This document shows positions 8,200 through 16,718 of a DNA stretch of 64,000 nt, piece by piece. The notes beneath the pieces are model-generated. The model ran no database searches, was not told the origin of the DNA, and saw nothing but the letters and a program-made list of their open reading frames with translations. Every line of letters starts with the position of its first letter. Within the stretch, counting starts at the first letter, position 1. The position numbers were made by a program, and so were the translations under genes. Origin of the DNA: Streptomyces sp. CB02959 (GTDB taxonomy: Bacteria; Actinomycetota; Actinomycetes; Streptomycetales; Streptomycetaceae); the NCBI RefSeq assembly GCF_002803155.1, contig NZ_NNBP01000020.1, positions 54,144-118,143 on the forward strand, written 5' to 3'.

Positions 8200-8937
8200 T
8201 CAGGTCGGTTGAGACGTCTCGGTCCGGCTCCGGGCCGGGGCCGGGGTCTTCGCGGGCTGCCCGCGCCGCCGCCCCCGCATCGGGTCGAAGGCGCGGTCCA
8301 CCAGCACCAGCGCCCCCTCCACCACCAGGGCCAGCAGCGCCACCAGCACCGCTCCGGCGACCACCTGCGCGGTGTCGTAATTGCCGAACCCGGCGGTGAT
8401 GATCCGGCCCAGCCCCCCGCCACCGGCCAGCGCGGCCAGCGTCGCCGTGGCCACCACCTGGACCGCGGCCGACCGCAGGCCCGTCATGATCAGCGGATAG
8501 GCGAGCGGTATCTCCACCCGCCGCAGCAGCTGCGGGCCCGACATCCCCATCCCCCGGGCCGCCTCGACCACATCGCGGTCCGCCTCCCGGATACCCAGAT
8601 AGACGTTGGTCAGCAGCGGCGGCACCGCGAACAGCACCAGCGCGATGACCGTCGGCCAGTCACCGTGCGTCCCCAGCGGGCTCAGCGTCAGCAGCACCAG
8701 GACCGCGAACGTCGGCACCGCGCGCCCCACATTGGAGACGTTGACCGCCAACGCCCCGCCCTTGCCGATGTGGCCCAGCCACAGCGCCACCGGCAGCGCT
8801 ATCAGGCAGGACAGGAGCAGGCACAGCCCGCTCAGCCAGAGGTGCTCGCCGAGGCGGTGCCACACCCCTTTCTCCCCCGCCCAGTTGGCGGCCGTGGCCA
8901 GCCACTGCCAGGCCCCCGTGATCGCGTCCACGCTCAC
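8200..8937 (-). CDS. Osmoprotectant ABC transporter permease (second)
   Basis: 245-residue inner-membrane permease of the OpuCB/OpuCD (BPD_transp_1) type, with about five or six membrane segments. The coupling-loop EAA motif reads EAARGMGMSGPQLLRRVEIPLA near residues 120-141. The GTG at 8937 overlaps the stop codon of the first permease by 4 bp (GTGA), showing translational coupling. The C-terminus is a charged Arg/Pro/Gln tail. It would form the channel together with the first permease and be driven by the divergently encoded ATPase. Confidence 0.92.
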   Translation of the reverse strand: MSVDAITGAWQWLATAANWAGEKGVWHRLGEHLWLSGLCLLLSCLIALPVALWLGHIGKGGALAVNVSNVGRAVPTFAVLVLLTLSPLGTHGDWPTVIALVLFAVPPLLTNVYLGIREADRDVVEAARGMGMSGPQLLRRVEIPLAYPLIMTGLRSAAVQVVATATLAALAGGGGLGRIITAGFGNYDTAQVVAGAVLVALLALVVEGALVLVDRAFDPMRGRRRGQPAKTPAPARSRTETSQPT

Positions 8938-9719
8938 CCCACCGCCTTCGCCACGGCCGCCCCGCGCCGCATCCGGCGCCCCCCGGACCGCGCCCGCGTC
9001 CACGGCGTCAGCAGCCGCTGCAGCCCCAGCAGGAGTAGGTCCGCCACCAGCGCCAGCAGCACGCACAGCACCGACGCGGTCAGCACCTCCGCCTTGAAGA
9101 AGCCCTCCATGCCGCTGGCTATCAGATTGCCCAGCCCGCCGTAGCCGACGACCGAGCCGATCGTCGTCATCGCCACCGTCGAGACCGTGGCGATCCGCAC
9201 GCCCGCCACCAACGCGGGCAGCGCGAGCGGGAGTTCCACCTCGAACAGCAGCCGCGCCGGGCCGTACCCCATCCCGCGGGCGGCCTCCCGCACCTCGGCG
9301 GGCACCCCCTCCAGGCCGGCGAGGATGTTGCGCACCAGGATCGTCAGCGAATACAGCACCAGGCCCGTGACGACCACCGCCGGAGAGACCCCGAAGACCG
9401 GGGTCAGCAGCGCGAACATCGCCAGCGACGGCACCGTGTACAGCACCGTCGTCAGCCCCAGGACCGGCCCCGCGACGCCCCGCCGGTGCCGGGCCAGCAG
9501 CGCCAGCGGAAAGGCGACCAGCAGCCCGAGCAGCACCGACACCACCGTGATGCCGACGTGCTGGAGCGTGGCGTCCACCAACTCCTGGCTCCGGGTGCGG
9601 AGGTACTCCCCGCAGATCCAGTCGTTGCGCTCCAGGCAGCCGGGCCCGCCGCCCTGCGCCATGGCCTGAGCGCTCGTCAGCACCTCCGCCGCACGCGTCG
9701 GCACCTCCACCGCCGTCAC
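8934..9719 (-). CDS. Osmoprotectant ABC transporter permease (first)
   Basis: 261-residue permease of the OpuCB type. A short N-terminal extracellular part (CLERNDWICGEYL) precedes about six membrane segments; the EAA loop is EAARGMGYGPARLLFEVELPLA near 145-166, and GGLGNLIASGM is a family signature. The GTG start at 9719 is uncertain: the purine-rich GGGGGAGG abuts it, so a slightly later start is possible. It forms the transporter with the downstream permease and binding protein. Confidence 0.9.
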   Translation of the reverse strand: MTAVEVPTRAAEVLTSAQAMAQGGGPGCLERNDWICGEYLRTRSQELVDATLQHVGITVVSVLLGLLVAFPLALLARHRRGVAGPVLGLTTVLYTVPSLAMFALLTPVFGVSPAVVVTGLVLYSLTILVRNILAGLEGVPAEVREAARGMGYGPARLLFEVELPLALPALVAGVRIATVSTVAMTTIGSVVGYGGLGNLIASGMEGFFKAEVLTASVLCVLLALVADLLLLGLQRLLTPWTRARSGGRRMRRGAAVAKAVG

Positions 9720-9870
9720 CTCCCCCGCTCGCCGATACCGTGGTGACTGTCTGCGACCCTAACCCCCACCACTGACAATCACCTCGGCCCGGCATCCACC
9801 CGCAACACCGCGTTCACGGCACCCGCGCACGGCACGTACACAATGGGGGCCGTCCACACAGGGGGAATTC

Positions 9871-11049
9871 ATGATCCGCTTCGAGCACGTCACCAAGCGC
9901 TACGCCGACGGCACTACGGCCGTCGACGACCTCTCCTTCGAGGTCGCCAAGGGCGAACTCATCACCCTCGTCGGCCCGTCGGGCTGCGGCAAGACGACCA
10001 CGATGAAGATGGTGAACCGGCTCATCGAGCCCACCAGCGGCCGGATCCTCCTCGACGGCGAGGACATCGCCGAAGCCGACCCCGTCGAACTCCGCCGGCG
10101 CATCGGCTACGTCATCCAGCAGGTCGGGCTCTTCCCCCACAAGACCGTGCTGGACAACACCGCCACCGTCCCGCACCTCCTCGGCCGGCCGCGCAAAGCG
10201 GCCCGGACCCGCGCCGCCGAACTCCTCGACCTGGTCGGCCTGGACCCGTCCGTCTACGGCGACCGCTACCCCGACCAGCTCTCCGGCGGCCAGCGCCAGC
10301 GCGTCGGCGTGGCCCGCGCACTCGCCGCCGACCCGCCCGTGCTGCTGATGGACGAGCCCTTCGGCGCCGTCGACCCGGTCGTCCGCGAGCACCTCCAGAA
10401 CGAGTTCCTGCGGCTGCAGTCCACGCTCCACAAGACGGTCCTCTTCGTCACCCACGACATCGAGGAGGCGGTCCGGCTCGGCGACCGCATCGCCGTCTAC
10501 GGCACCGGGCGGATCGAGCAGCTGGACACCCCGGCGACGGTCCTGGGCGCCCCGGCGACCCCGTACACCGCGGAGTTCGTGGGCGCCGACCGCGGCCTGA
10601 AGCGCCTCGCGGTCACCCCCGTCGAGGCCGCCGACCTCGACGAGCCCCCGGTGGTCCGCCTGGACGACCCGGCCTCCCGGGCCGTCGACGCGCTCTCCAC
10701 CGCCGACGCCCCCTGGGCCGTCGTCCTGGACGCCGAAGGAGCGCCGTACGGCTGGGTGGCGGCCGACGCGCTCACCGACACCTCCGGCCCCGCCGCGGAC
10801 CGGTCCACCACCGTCCGGGGCCTGGCCCGCCCGATGCCCGCCGCCGTACCGCTCGGCACCCCGCTCCGGCAGGCGCTCAGCACCCTGCTCCAGCACGACG
10901 CGGGCTGGCTCGCGGTCCTCGACGGCGACCGCTACCGGGGCGTCCTCACGCCCGCCGGGCTGCACGGCGCCCTGCGCCGTGCCACCACCGCGGACGCCGC
11001 CGACCTCCCGCGCGATGAGGTCGCCCTGGACACCGTCCCGAGCGTCTGA
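9871..11049 (+). CDS. Osmoprotectant ABC transporter ATPase with CBS domains
   Basis: 392-residue ATPase of the OpuCA/ProV class. Walker A GPSGCGKTT (about 36-44), signature LSGGQRQRVGVARAL, Walker B VLLMDEPFGAVD and the switch His in FVTHDIEEAV are all intact. Residues from about 255 to 380 hold two CBS-like repeats (the second near GTPLRQALSTLLQHDAGWLAV), which in this family sense ionic strength or nucleotides. The ATG follows GGGGGAATTC. It is divergent from the permease and binding-protein genes, sharing a 150-bp promoter region, so all four genes form one transporter. Confidence 0.93.
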   Translation: MIRFEHVTKRYADGTTAVDDLSFEVAKGELITLVGPSGCGKTTTMKMVNRLIEPTSGRILLDGEDIAEADPVELRRRIGYVIQQVGLFPHKTVLDNTATVPHLLGRPRKAARTRAAELLDLVGLDPSVYGDRYPDQLSGGQRQRVGVARALAADPPVLLMDEPFGAVDPVVREHLQNEFLRLQSTLHKTVLFVTHDIEEAVRLGDRIAVYGTGRIEQLDTPATVLGAPATPYTAEFVGADRGLKRLAVTPVEAADLDEPPVVRLDDPASRAVDALSTADAPWAVVLDAEGAPYGWVAADALTDTSGPAADRSTTVRGLARPMPAAVPLGTPLRQALSTLLQHDAGWLAVLDGDRYRGVLTPAGLHGALRRATTADAADLPRDEVALDTVPSV

Positions 11050-11095
11050 ACCACCCGCGGCCCGGCCGGACCGGCACGACCCGGCCGGCGCGGCG

Positions 11096-11584
11096 TCACG
11101 CCCGCGCGGCCCCGGGGTCGTCGTCCCCGTCGTCGCCCTCGGGCAGCTTGCAGACCCGCTCCAGGAAGATCGCCGCGGCGATCACCCCCGCACCGGCGAG
11201 CACCGAGAGCCCGGCGTACACCGCCTGGGTGCGGCGCGCGTCGTCCACGCCCGACAGCAGCAGGAAGACCCCGACGCCGCCGTAGAGCCCGGCGACCAAC
11301 GCCGCCACCAGGGCACTCGCCTGGCCGAAGACCACCGCACGGGCGGCCACCAACGGGTCGACGCCCTTCGCGTCGGGCTGCCGCTCGCGCTGCGCCCGCA
11401 GTCGGGACCGCAGGGAGAGCGCGGTGGCGGCGAGCACCACGGCGATCAACGCCAGCACGATCGGCGCCGCCACCGGCACGCCGGGCAGCGTGCCGAACGA
11501 GTCCCACAGCCGGGCACCCGCCCAGGCCAGGATCCCGGCCACCACGAACAGCCCGACCAGGACCTTGATCCGTAGCTGCTTCAC
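11096..11584 (-). CDS. DUF3180 membrane protein
   Basis: 162-residue integral membrane protein with four hydrophobic segments (near 8-24, 37-58, 82-108 and 122-142) and an acidic C-terminal tail (GDDGDDD). It matches the actinobacterial DUF3180 family, which regularly follows folK; no biochemical role is known to me. It lies 210 bp downstream of folK on the same strand and is probably co-transcribed with the folate genes. Confidence 0.82.
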   Translation of the reverse strand: MKQLRIKVLVGLFVVAGILAWAGARLWDSFGTLPGVPVAAPIVLALIAVVLAATALSLRSRLRAQRERQPDAKGVDPLVAARAVVFGQASALVAALVAGLYGGVGVFLLLSGVDDARRTQAVYAGLSVLAGAGVIAAAIFLERVCKLPEGDDGDDDPGAARA

Positions 11585-11794
11585 CGAGCGATCGCCCCTC
11601 GCACCGTCCCGGCCATCCCTGCTGCGATGACCGAGTCCGCCTCATGGCCGCACCTCTCGGTGCGGCCGCCGTATCCGTCCGGCCGTCCGCGCACGCGTGA
11701 GCGCGCCACCGCGACGTCCACACGCCAGTACATCAGCGCATGCGGCGTCCCGGGCGCATTGCCGCCGTAAGCGACCGGCCCGCAACCCTAACGA

Positions 11795-12439
11795 CTACTC
11801 GGGCAGCCGCAGTTCCAGGTCCGCCCGGTGGTTCACGCCCTCGATGCCGACCCCGGCCAGCAGGGCGGCCACCGCGCCACGGCCCGGAACCTCCGCCTCC
11901 GGGTCGATGTCGTGCCACGGCACCAGGACGAACGCCCGCTCGTGGGCGCGCGGGTGCGGCAGCGTCAGCCGCGGGTCGTCGGAGACCACGTCCTGGTAGG
12001 CGAGGATGTCGACGTCGATCGTGCGCGGACCCCAGCGCTCGTCCCGCACCCGCTCGAAGGCTTCCTCGATGGCGTGCCCGCGCTCCAGGAGGGACTCCGG
12101 CGGCAGCGTCGTCTTGATCAGCACCACGGCGTTGAAGTACGCGGGCTGCGAGGCGGGGTCGACGCCCCACGGCTCGGTCTCGTAGACCGGGGAGACGGCC
12201 TTGACCCGGACGCCCGGGGTGTCCTCCAGCGCGTCGATGGCGCCCTGCAGCGTCTCCAGGCGGTTGCCGAGGTTGCTGCCCAGCGAGATGACCGCGCGCT
12301 TGGGGTTGGAGAGCGTGACGTCCGCCGCGTCCACCTGCTCCACCACCGAGGCGGGCACCGGCTGGACGGTCGGGTCGTTGACGGATGCTGCGTGGGAGGT
12401 GCGGGAGGTGGCGGGGGCCGGCTGCTGGGTAATTTTCAT
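11795..12439 (-). CDS. folK: 2-amino-4-hydroxy-6-hydroxymethyldihydropteridine pyrophosphokinase
   Basis: 214-residue enzyme transferring pyrophosphate from ATP to hydroxymethyldihydropterin, the step before dihydropteroate synthase. Hallmarks: ISLGSNLGNRLETLQGAI near 50-67 and the metal/ATP motif RWGPRTIDVDILAYQ near 137-151. The first 45 residues are an extra hydrophilic extension compared with the usual ~160-residue enzyme. The ATG at 12439 overlaps the folB stop by 4 bp (ATGA), showing coupling. Confidence 0.95.
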   Translation of the reverse strand: MKITQQPAPATSRTSHAASVNDPTVQPVPASVVEQVDAADVTLSNPKRAVISLGSNLGNRLETLQGAIDALEDTPGVRVKAVSPVYETEPWGVDPASQPAYFNAVVLIKTTLPPESLLERGHAIEEAFERVRDERWGPRTIDVDILAYQDVVSDDPRLTLPHPRAHERAFVLVPWHDIDPEAEVPGRGAVAALLAGVGIEGVNHRADLELRLPE

Positions 12440-12795
12440 ACTCGGCTCCGAGTGATGGTGATGGTCACGTCATCGAAGGGGACGGTGATCGGTGCGTCCG
12501 GCTTGTGGACCACCACTTCCACCTCCTGCACCCCCTCGTGCTTCAGGCACTGGTCGGCGATGCGCTCCGCCAAGGTCTCGATGAGGTCGACGGGCTCGCC
12601 TTCGACGACGGCCACCACCTCCTCGGCGACGATGCCGTAGTGGACGGTCTTCGCGAGATCGTCGGAGGCTGCCGCAGGGCGGGTGTCCAGGCCGAGCACC
12701 AGGTCGACGATGAAGGTCTGGCCCTCCTCGCGTTCCCGGGGGAACACCCCGTGGTGCCCTCTGGCCTTCAGCCCACGCAGCGCGACACGATCCAC
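12436..12795 (-). CDS. folB: Dihydroneopterin aldolase
   Basis: 119-residue aldolase of the folate pathway, converting dihydroneopterin to hydroxymethyldihydropterin. The GTG at 12795 is preferred because GGGAG lies 8 bp upstream and it gives the usual family N-terminus VDRVALRGLKARGHHGVFPRE. Motifs VHYGIVAEEV near 60-69 and IETLAERIADQCL near 80-92 fit the family. It is translationally coupled to folK. Confidence 0.94.
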   Translation of the reverse strand: MDRVALRGLKARGHHGVFPREREEGQTFIVDLVLGLDTRPAAASDDLAKTVHYGIVAEEVVAVVEGEPVDLIETLAERIADQCLKHEGVQEVEVVVHKPDAPITVPFDDVTITITRSRV

Positions 12796-13197
12796 GCGAA
12801 TCACTCCCACTGGTTCGGCGGCGCCCCTGGCGCCACTGTTCGTCGGATTCGGGCAGGCGCCAGAAGTCGGTCGGCGACACTGCCCCATTCGAATCTACCT
12901 GCGAGCACCGACAGCACTCGCCCATGGGGGCTATGGACAAGGCCCCGTTCTCCTGCTAGGCCGCGTCGCGCGGGCAGCCTTGCACAGCACGGGAGATCGT
13001 CCGCGCGGCCTCTTACCCGCGCACGCCCGCCCCACCCCTACCCATGCCGCACTTGGCTCGAACGGGTGCGCCCCACCCGGGGCGCTGACACCGGGCGCAC
13101 CAGCTCGCGCGCCCGGCGGCGCGGCGCTTGTGAAGCCACTCACATGTCCGCGGACTGGGATGCGGGCGAGGCTACGGACGGGGCCGCGGGCGGGAAT
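12796..13197. other. 402-bp gap with no supported gene
   Basis: Lies between the NTF2-like gene and folB on the same strand. A 70-codon minus-strand frame (12931-13143) is Ala/Gly/Pro/Arg-rich and has no convincing ribosome site or homology. Part of the gap must carry the folB promoter unless transcription reads through from folP. Confidence 0.5.
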
Positions 13198-13689
13198 TCA
13201 CAGCCGCCCGGCCGGCCCGTTCTCCTCGTCCTCGTCGGCGTCGTCGTCCCCGTCGTCGTCCTCGCGGTCCGCGAGCACCGGCGAGCCGTGGTGCGACCAG
13301 ACCCGCCAGCCGTCCTCGGTCCGCTTGAAGACGTTGGTCGCCACGACCAGTTGGCCGATCAGCGGCCCCACGGAGCCGTCGTCCTCGGCGGGGCCGCCGC
13401 TGAGGATGTTCTCCGTGCAGGTGACCAGCGCGGTGTCGCCGATGACGTCGATCTCCACATCGGTCAGGAAGAACTGGATGTACTCGGTGTTCGCCATGAT
13501 CAGCGCGTACGAACGGAGCACCTCCCCGCGCCCGCGCAGCACCGGCCACCCCGGGTGGACCACGCTCACCTGACCGTCCAGCCACAGATCGGACAGCGCC
13601 TCGTGGTCGCCTCGCTCGATGGTCTCGTACAGCGCGGTGTTCGCCTGCTCGACCTGCTCGATGTCCGTCCGTGGGCCCAACCCGCTCAC
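13198..13689 (-). CDS. NTF2/SnoaL-like protein coupled to folP
   Basis: 163-residue protein with a cone-shaped NTF2-like fold: ALYETIERGDHEALSDLWLDG near 19-39, then alternating strands ending in GWRVWSHHGSPV near 135-146, and an Asp/Glu-rich tail. Such domains can be enzymes or ligand-binding proteins; no activity can be assigned. The start overlaps the folP stop by 4 bp (ATGA), so it is made together with dihydropteroate synthase. That link suggests a pterin- or folate-related role, which is inference only. Confidence 0.8.
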   Translation of the reverse strand: MSGLGPRTDIEQVEQANTALYETIERGDHEALSDLWLDGQVSVVHPGWPVLRGRGEVLRSYALIMANTEYIQFFLTDVEIDVIGDTALVTCTENILSGGPAEDDGSVGPLIGQLVVATNVFKRTEDGWRVWSHHGSPVLADREDDDGDDDADEDEENGPAGRL

Positions 13690-14615
13690 TTCGTCCCCGT
13701 CGTCGTCGCCGTACCGCTCGCCCGCACCGCGCCGGACGCCCCGGCACCCCCGGCCGGCCGCGTCGCGCCCTCGACGGCACGGGCCACCCGCACCGCGTCC
13801 GCGCTCGCCCTGACCTCATGCACCCGCACCGCCCAGGCCCCCTCTCGCGCCACGATCGCCGACACCGCCGCCGTCGCGGCATCCCGCTCCCGGGCCGGCG
13901 GTGGAGCGGCACCCTCGCCGCCTGCCAGCACCCTGCCCAGGAACCGTTTCCTCGATGCGGCCACCAGCAGCGGCCGGCCAAGCGCCCGCAGCCGCCCCAG
14001 CTGGGCGACCAACGCCAGGTCGTGCCCGGCCTCCTTGGCGAAGCCCAGCCCGGGGTCGACGACGATCCGCTCCGGGTCCACCCCGCCGGCGATCGCGCGC
14101 TCCACGCTCCTCGCCAACTCGTCGACCACCTCGCCGACGACGTCCGCATAGACCGCCCGGTTGTTCATGTCGATCGACTGGCCGCGCCAGTGCATCACCA
14201 CGAACGGGACGTGGTGGGCGGCGACCACCGGCACCATCGCCGGGTCGGCCAGGCCCCCGCTCACGTCGTTGACCAGACACGCCCCCGCCTCCACGGCCTG
14301 CTCGGCCACCGTGGCGCGCATGGTGTCCACGGACACCACCACGCCCGCCGCGGCCAGCTCCCGGACCACCGGGATGACCCGGCGCAGCTCCTCGGCGGCG
14401 TCCACCCGGGGCGCACCGGGGCGGGTCGACTCGCCGCCGACGTCCACGATGTCGGCGCCCTGGGCCACCAGGTCCAGACCGTGTTTGACGGCCAGCTCGG
14501 TGTCGAACCAGTCGCCGCCGTCGGAGAACGAATCGGGCGTCACGTTCACGACGCCCATCACCGCGCAGCGGTCCCAGTCCGGCAGTCCGGCCACCCGGCC
14601 GCGCAAGGTACTCAT
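13686..14615 (-). CDS. folP: Dihydropteroate synthase
   Basis: 309-residue enzyme joining p-aminobenzoate to the pterin pyrophosphate, the sulfonamide target. The ATG at 14615 (MSTLRGRV) is preferred over the earlier in-frame start at 14675. Signatures: VMGVVNVTPDSFSDGGDWF near 19-37, GGESTRPGAP near 64-73, and DPGLGFAKEAGHDL near 199-212. The C-terminal 45 residues are an Ala/Thr/Gly-rich extension. It heads a coupled pair with the NTF2-like gene and belongs to the folate cluster folK/folB/folE scattered through this region. Confidence 0.95.
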   Translation of the reverse strand: MSTLRGRVAGLPDWDRCAVMGVVNVTPDSFSDGGDWFDTELAVKHGLDLVAQGADIVDVGGESTRPGAPRVDAAEELRRVIPVVRELAAAGVVVSVDTMRATVAEQAVEAGACLVNDVSGGLADPAMVPVVAAHHVPFVVMHWRGQSIDMNNRAVYADVVGEVVDELARSVERAIAGGVDPERIVVDPGLGFAKEAGHDLALVAQLGRLRALGRPLLVAASRKRFLGRVLAGGEGAAPPPARERDAATAAVSAIVAREGAWAVRVHEVRASADAVRVARAVEGATRPAGGAGASGAVRASGTATTTGTK

Positions 14616-14735
14616 GGCACCAGCGTAGGCCGTGTGCCGACCGGCCGGATTGCCCCCGCCGACTGCGCGGATCACCCGAGCGCAGCCCCTCGGGGGCGCC
14701 CGGTCGGCCCGGCCCCGGCCGGACCGACCGGGACC

Positions 14736-16577
14736 TCAGGCCACCTTCTCCAGCGCCCCGGCCGCCAGCACCGACTCCTCCATGTGCCCGCACGGCCGCG
14801 GCTCGGCGGCCTTCCGGCGGCGCAGCACCCGCGGCAGCTCCAGGTACCCCTCGGCCTGCAACGTCGCCAGGCCGATCCGCGGGATGTCCCGGCTGTTGCG
14901 GAACACCACGAACCGCGGCTCCCAGCGTGGCCGGAACTTGTCGTTGAACTTGTACAGCGACTCGATCTGGTACCAGCGGGACAGGAAGATCAACATGCCC
15001 CGCCAGACCCGCAGCACCGGCCCCGCGCCCAGCTTCTCGCCACGCTCCAGCGACGAGCGGAACACCGCGAAGTTCAGCGACACCTGCGCGATCCGCAGCT
15101 CCGGCGCCGCCTGCAGCGCCGCCACGATCAGCAGCTCGTTCATCCCCGGGTCGGCACTGCGGTCCCGCCGCATCAGCTCCAGCGAGATCCCGTCGCGCCC
15201 CCACGGGACGAAGTGCTGCATCGCCTTGAGGTCCCCGAACGGGCCCGGCTCCTCGCCCTCGGCCGGCGCCAGGTGCGCGGTGGCGATCACCGCGTCACCG
15301 TCGGCCACGGCGTCGATCCGGCCCAGCGCCATGGAGAAGCCGCGCTCGGTGTCGGTGTCCCGCCAGGCGTCCGCCGCCTTCTGGATACGGGCCAGCTCCT
15401 CCGGATCCAGGTCGCGGACCCGCCGGACCCGGGTCTCGTAGCCGTTCCGCTCGATGCGCTTGACCATCTGCCGCACATTGCGCATCGACCGGCCGGTCAG
15501 GGTGAAGTCGGCGACGTCCACGATCGCCTCGTCGCCCAGCTCCAGCGCGTCCATCCCGGTCTCCCGGGTCCACACCTGGCCGCCGGTCTCACTGCACCCG
15601 GTGACCGCCGGGGTCCAGGAGTGCGCCCGCGCCTCCTCCATGAAGCGCTCGATGGCGCCCGGCCACGCCTCGACGTCCCCTATCGGGTCGCCGCTGGCCA
15701 GCATCACCCCGGAGATCACCCGGTAGCAGACCGCGGCCTTGCCGGACGGCGAGAACACCGCGCCCTTGTCCCGGCGCAGCGCGAAGTAGCCCAGCGAGTC
15801 CCGGCTGCCGTGCTTGTCCAGCAGCTCCCGCAGCCGCTGCTCGTCCTCGTCCGTCAGCCGGGCCGCGGGGTGCTCCGGGCGGAAGGCGAGATACGCGGTG
15901 GTGGCCACGGTCAGCAGGCCCAGCGCACCGAGCGAGTAGCCCACGGTGTAGTCCACGCCGTTGGTGTAGGCGACCGGCCCCTCGAAGCCGAAGAGCCCCC
16001 ACAGCACGTGCTCGGCGCGCTCCCCGAACGACGGCGAGCCGACGATCTTGTGCGGGTGGGAGCTGACGATCACCATGCCGAGGGCGAAGCTGACCCCGCC
16101 CAGGACGACGAGGTTGGCCACCGCCTTCCAGCGGCTGCGCGGATCGGGCAGCGCAGCGAACTCCCGCCGGTGCCGGATCAGGAACCCCAGCAGCACCAGC
16201 GACAGCACCGCCCCGAAGACCGAGTGCCGGTACACCAGCTGGGCGGCGATCCCCACCGGCAGCAGCGCCACCGCCGCCACCCAGGCCCGCCGCTTGCGCC
16301 GCTTGAGCCCGTGGGCCAGGAGCAGCAGCAGGATGCCGACGACGAGCGAGGCGGAGGCCGCCAGCGGGCTCACCGCGCCCGGCAGCACCTCGGCCACCGC
16401 GTGCACCCGGCTGTGCCGAAAACGCGGGAACATCCCGGACACCAGATTCAGCAGGCCGACCACTGCTCCGGCCGTGCCGACCAGCCCCGGTACCGATGCG
16501 GGCCGTGGGCCGCGGAGCCAGCGTGGCGCAGACCACGCAACCTTCTCCGACTTTTCGCCATCTAGCCTGTCAGACAT
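14736..16577 (-). CDS. MprF/LysX-like membrane protein with DUF2156 aminoacyltransferase domain
   Basis: 613 residues from the ATG at 16577 (GGGAAAG upstream). The N-terminal 260 residues hold about seven membrane segments; the C-terminal part (about 270-600) is the DUF2156/LPG-synthase domain with LASGDPIGDVEAWPGAIERF, RQMVKRIERNGYE and SRWYQIESLYKFNDKFRPRWEPR. In MprF/LysX this domain transfers an amino acid from aminoacyl-tRNA to phosphatidylglycerol, reducing surface charge and sensitivity to cationic peptides. There is no fused lysyl-tRNA synthetase. It is divergent from a membrane-anchored esterase. Amino-acid specificity cannot be told. Confidence 0.87.
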   Translation of the reverse strand: MSDRLDGEKSEKVAWSAPRWLRGPRPASVPGLVGTAGAVVGLLNLVSGMFPRFRHSRVHAVAEVLPGAVSPLAASASLVVGILLLLLAHGLKRRKRRAWVAAVALLPVGIAAQLVYRHSVFGAVLSLVLLGFLIRHRREFAALPDPRSRWKAVANLVVLGGVSFALGMVIVSSHPHKIVGSPSFGERAEHVLWGLFGFEGPVAYTNGVDYTVGYSLGALGLLTVATTAYLAFRPEHPAARLTDEDEQRLRELLDKHGSRDSLGYFALRRDKGAVFSPSGKAAVCYRVISGVMLASGDPIGDVEAWPGAIERFMEEARAHSWTPAVTGCSETGGQVWTRETGMDALELGDEAIVDVADFTLTGRSMRNVRQMVKRIERNGYETRVRRVRDLDPEELARIQKAADAWRDTDTERGFSMALGRIDAVADGDAVIATAHLAPAEGEEPGPFGDLKAMQHFVPWGRDGISLELMRRDRSADPGMNELLIVAALQAAPELRIAQVSLNFAVFRSSLERGEKLGAGPVLRVWRGMLIFLSRWYQIESLYKFNDKFRPRWEPRFVVFRNSRDIPRIGLATLQAEGYLELPRVLRRRKAAEPRPCGHMEESVLAAGALEKVA

Positions 16578-16718
16578 CACTTTCCCGTCGCCCCGGTCGA
16601 GAGAACGTGCGAGCCTCAGTCGCAGCATCTGGACTTATGCGCCCTGTATGACGGCGTCTCAGGGCTCGGGGTTCCATTTGCGGTCCGGATGGCCCGGCCG
16701 CCCGGAAGAAAGCACCAC

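Noticed and set aside
8200..9795. One long 531-codon frame that might look like a fused permease
   Set aside because: Its first half is out of frame with the first permease; two separate permeases overlapping by GTGA explain the region.
12931..13143. 70-codon minus-strand frame between the NTF2-like gene and folB
   Set aside because: Ala/Gly/Pro/Arg-rich, no ribosome site, no recognisable family.
13671..16565. A 964-codon plus-strand open frame over folP and the MprF/LysX-like gene
   Set aside because: It is the antisense shadow of two clear genes, His/Arg/Pro-rich, without family motifs; high G+C removes stop codons.
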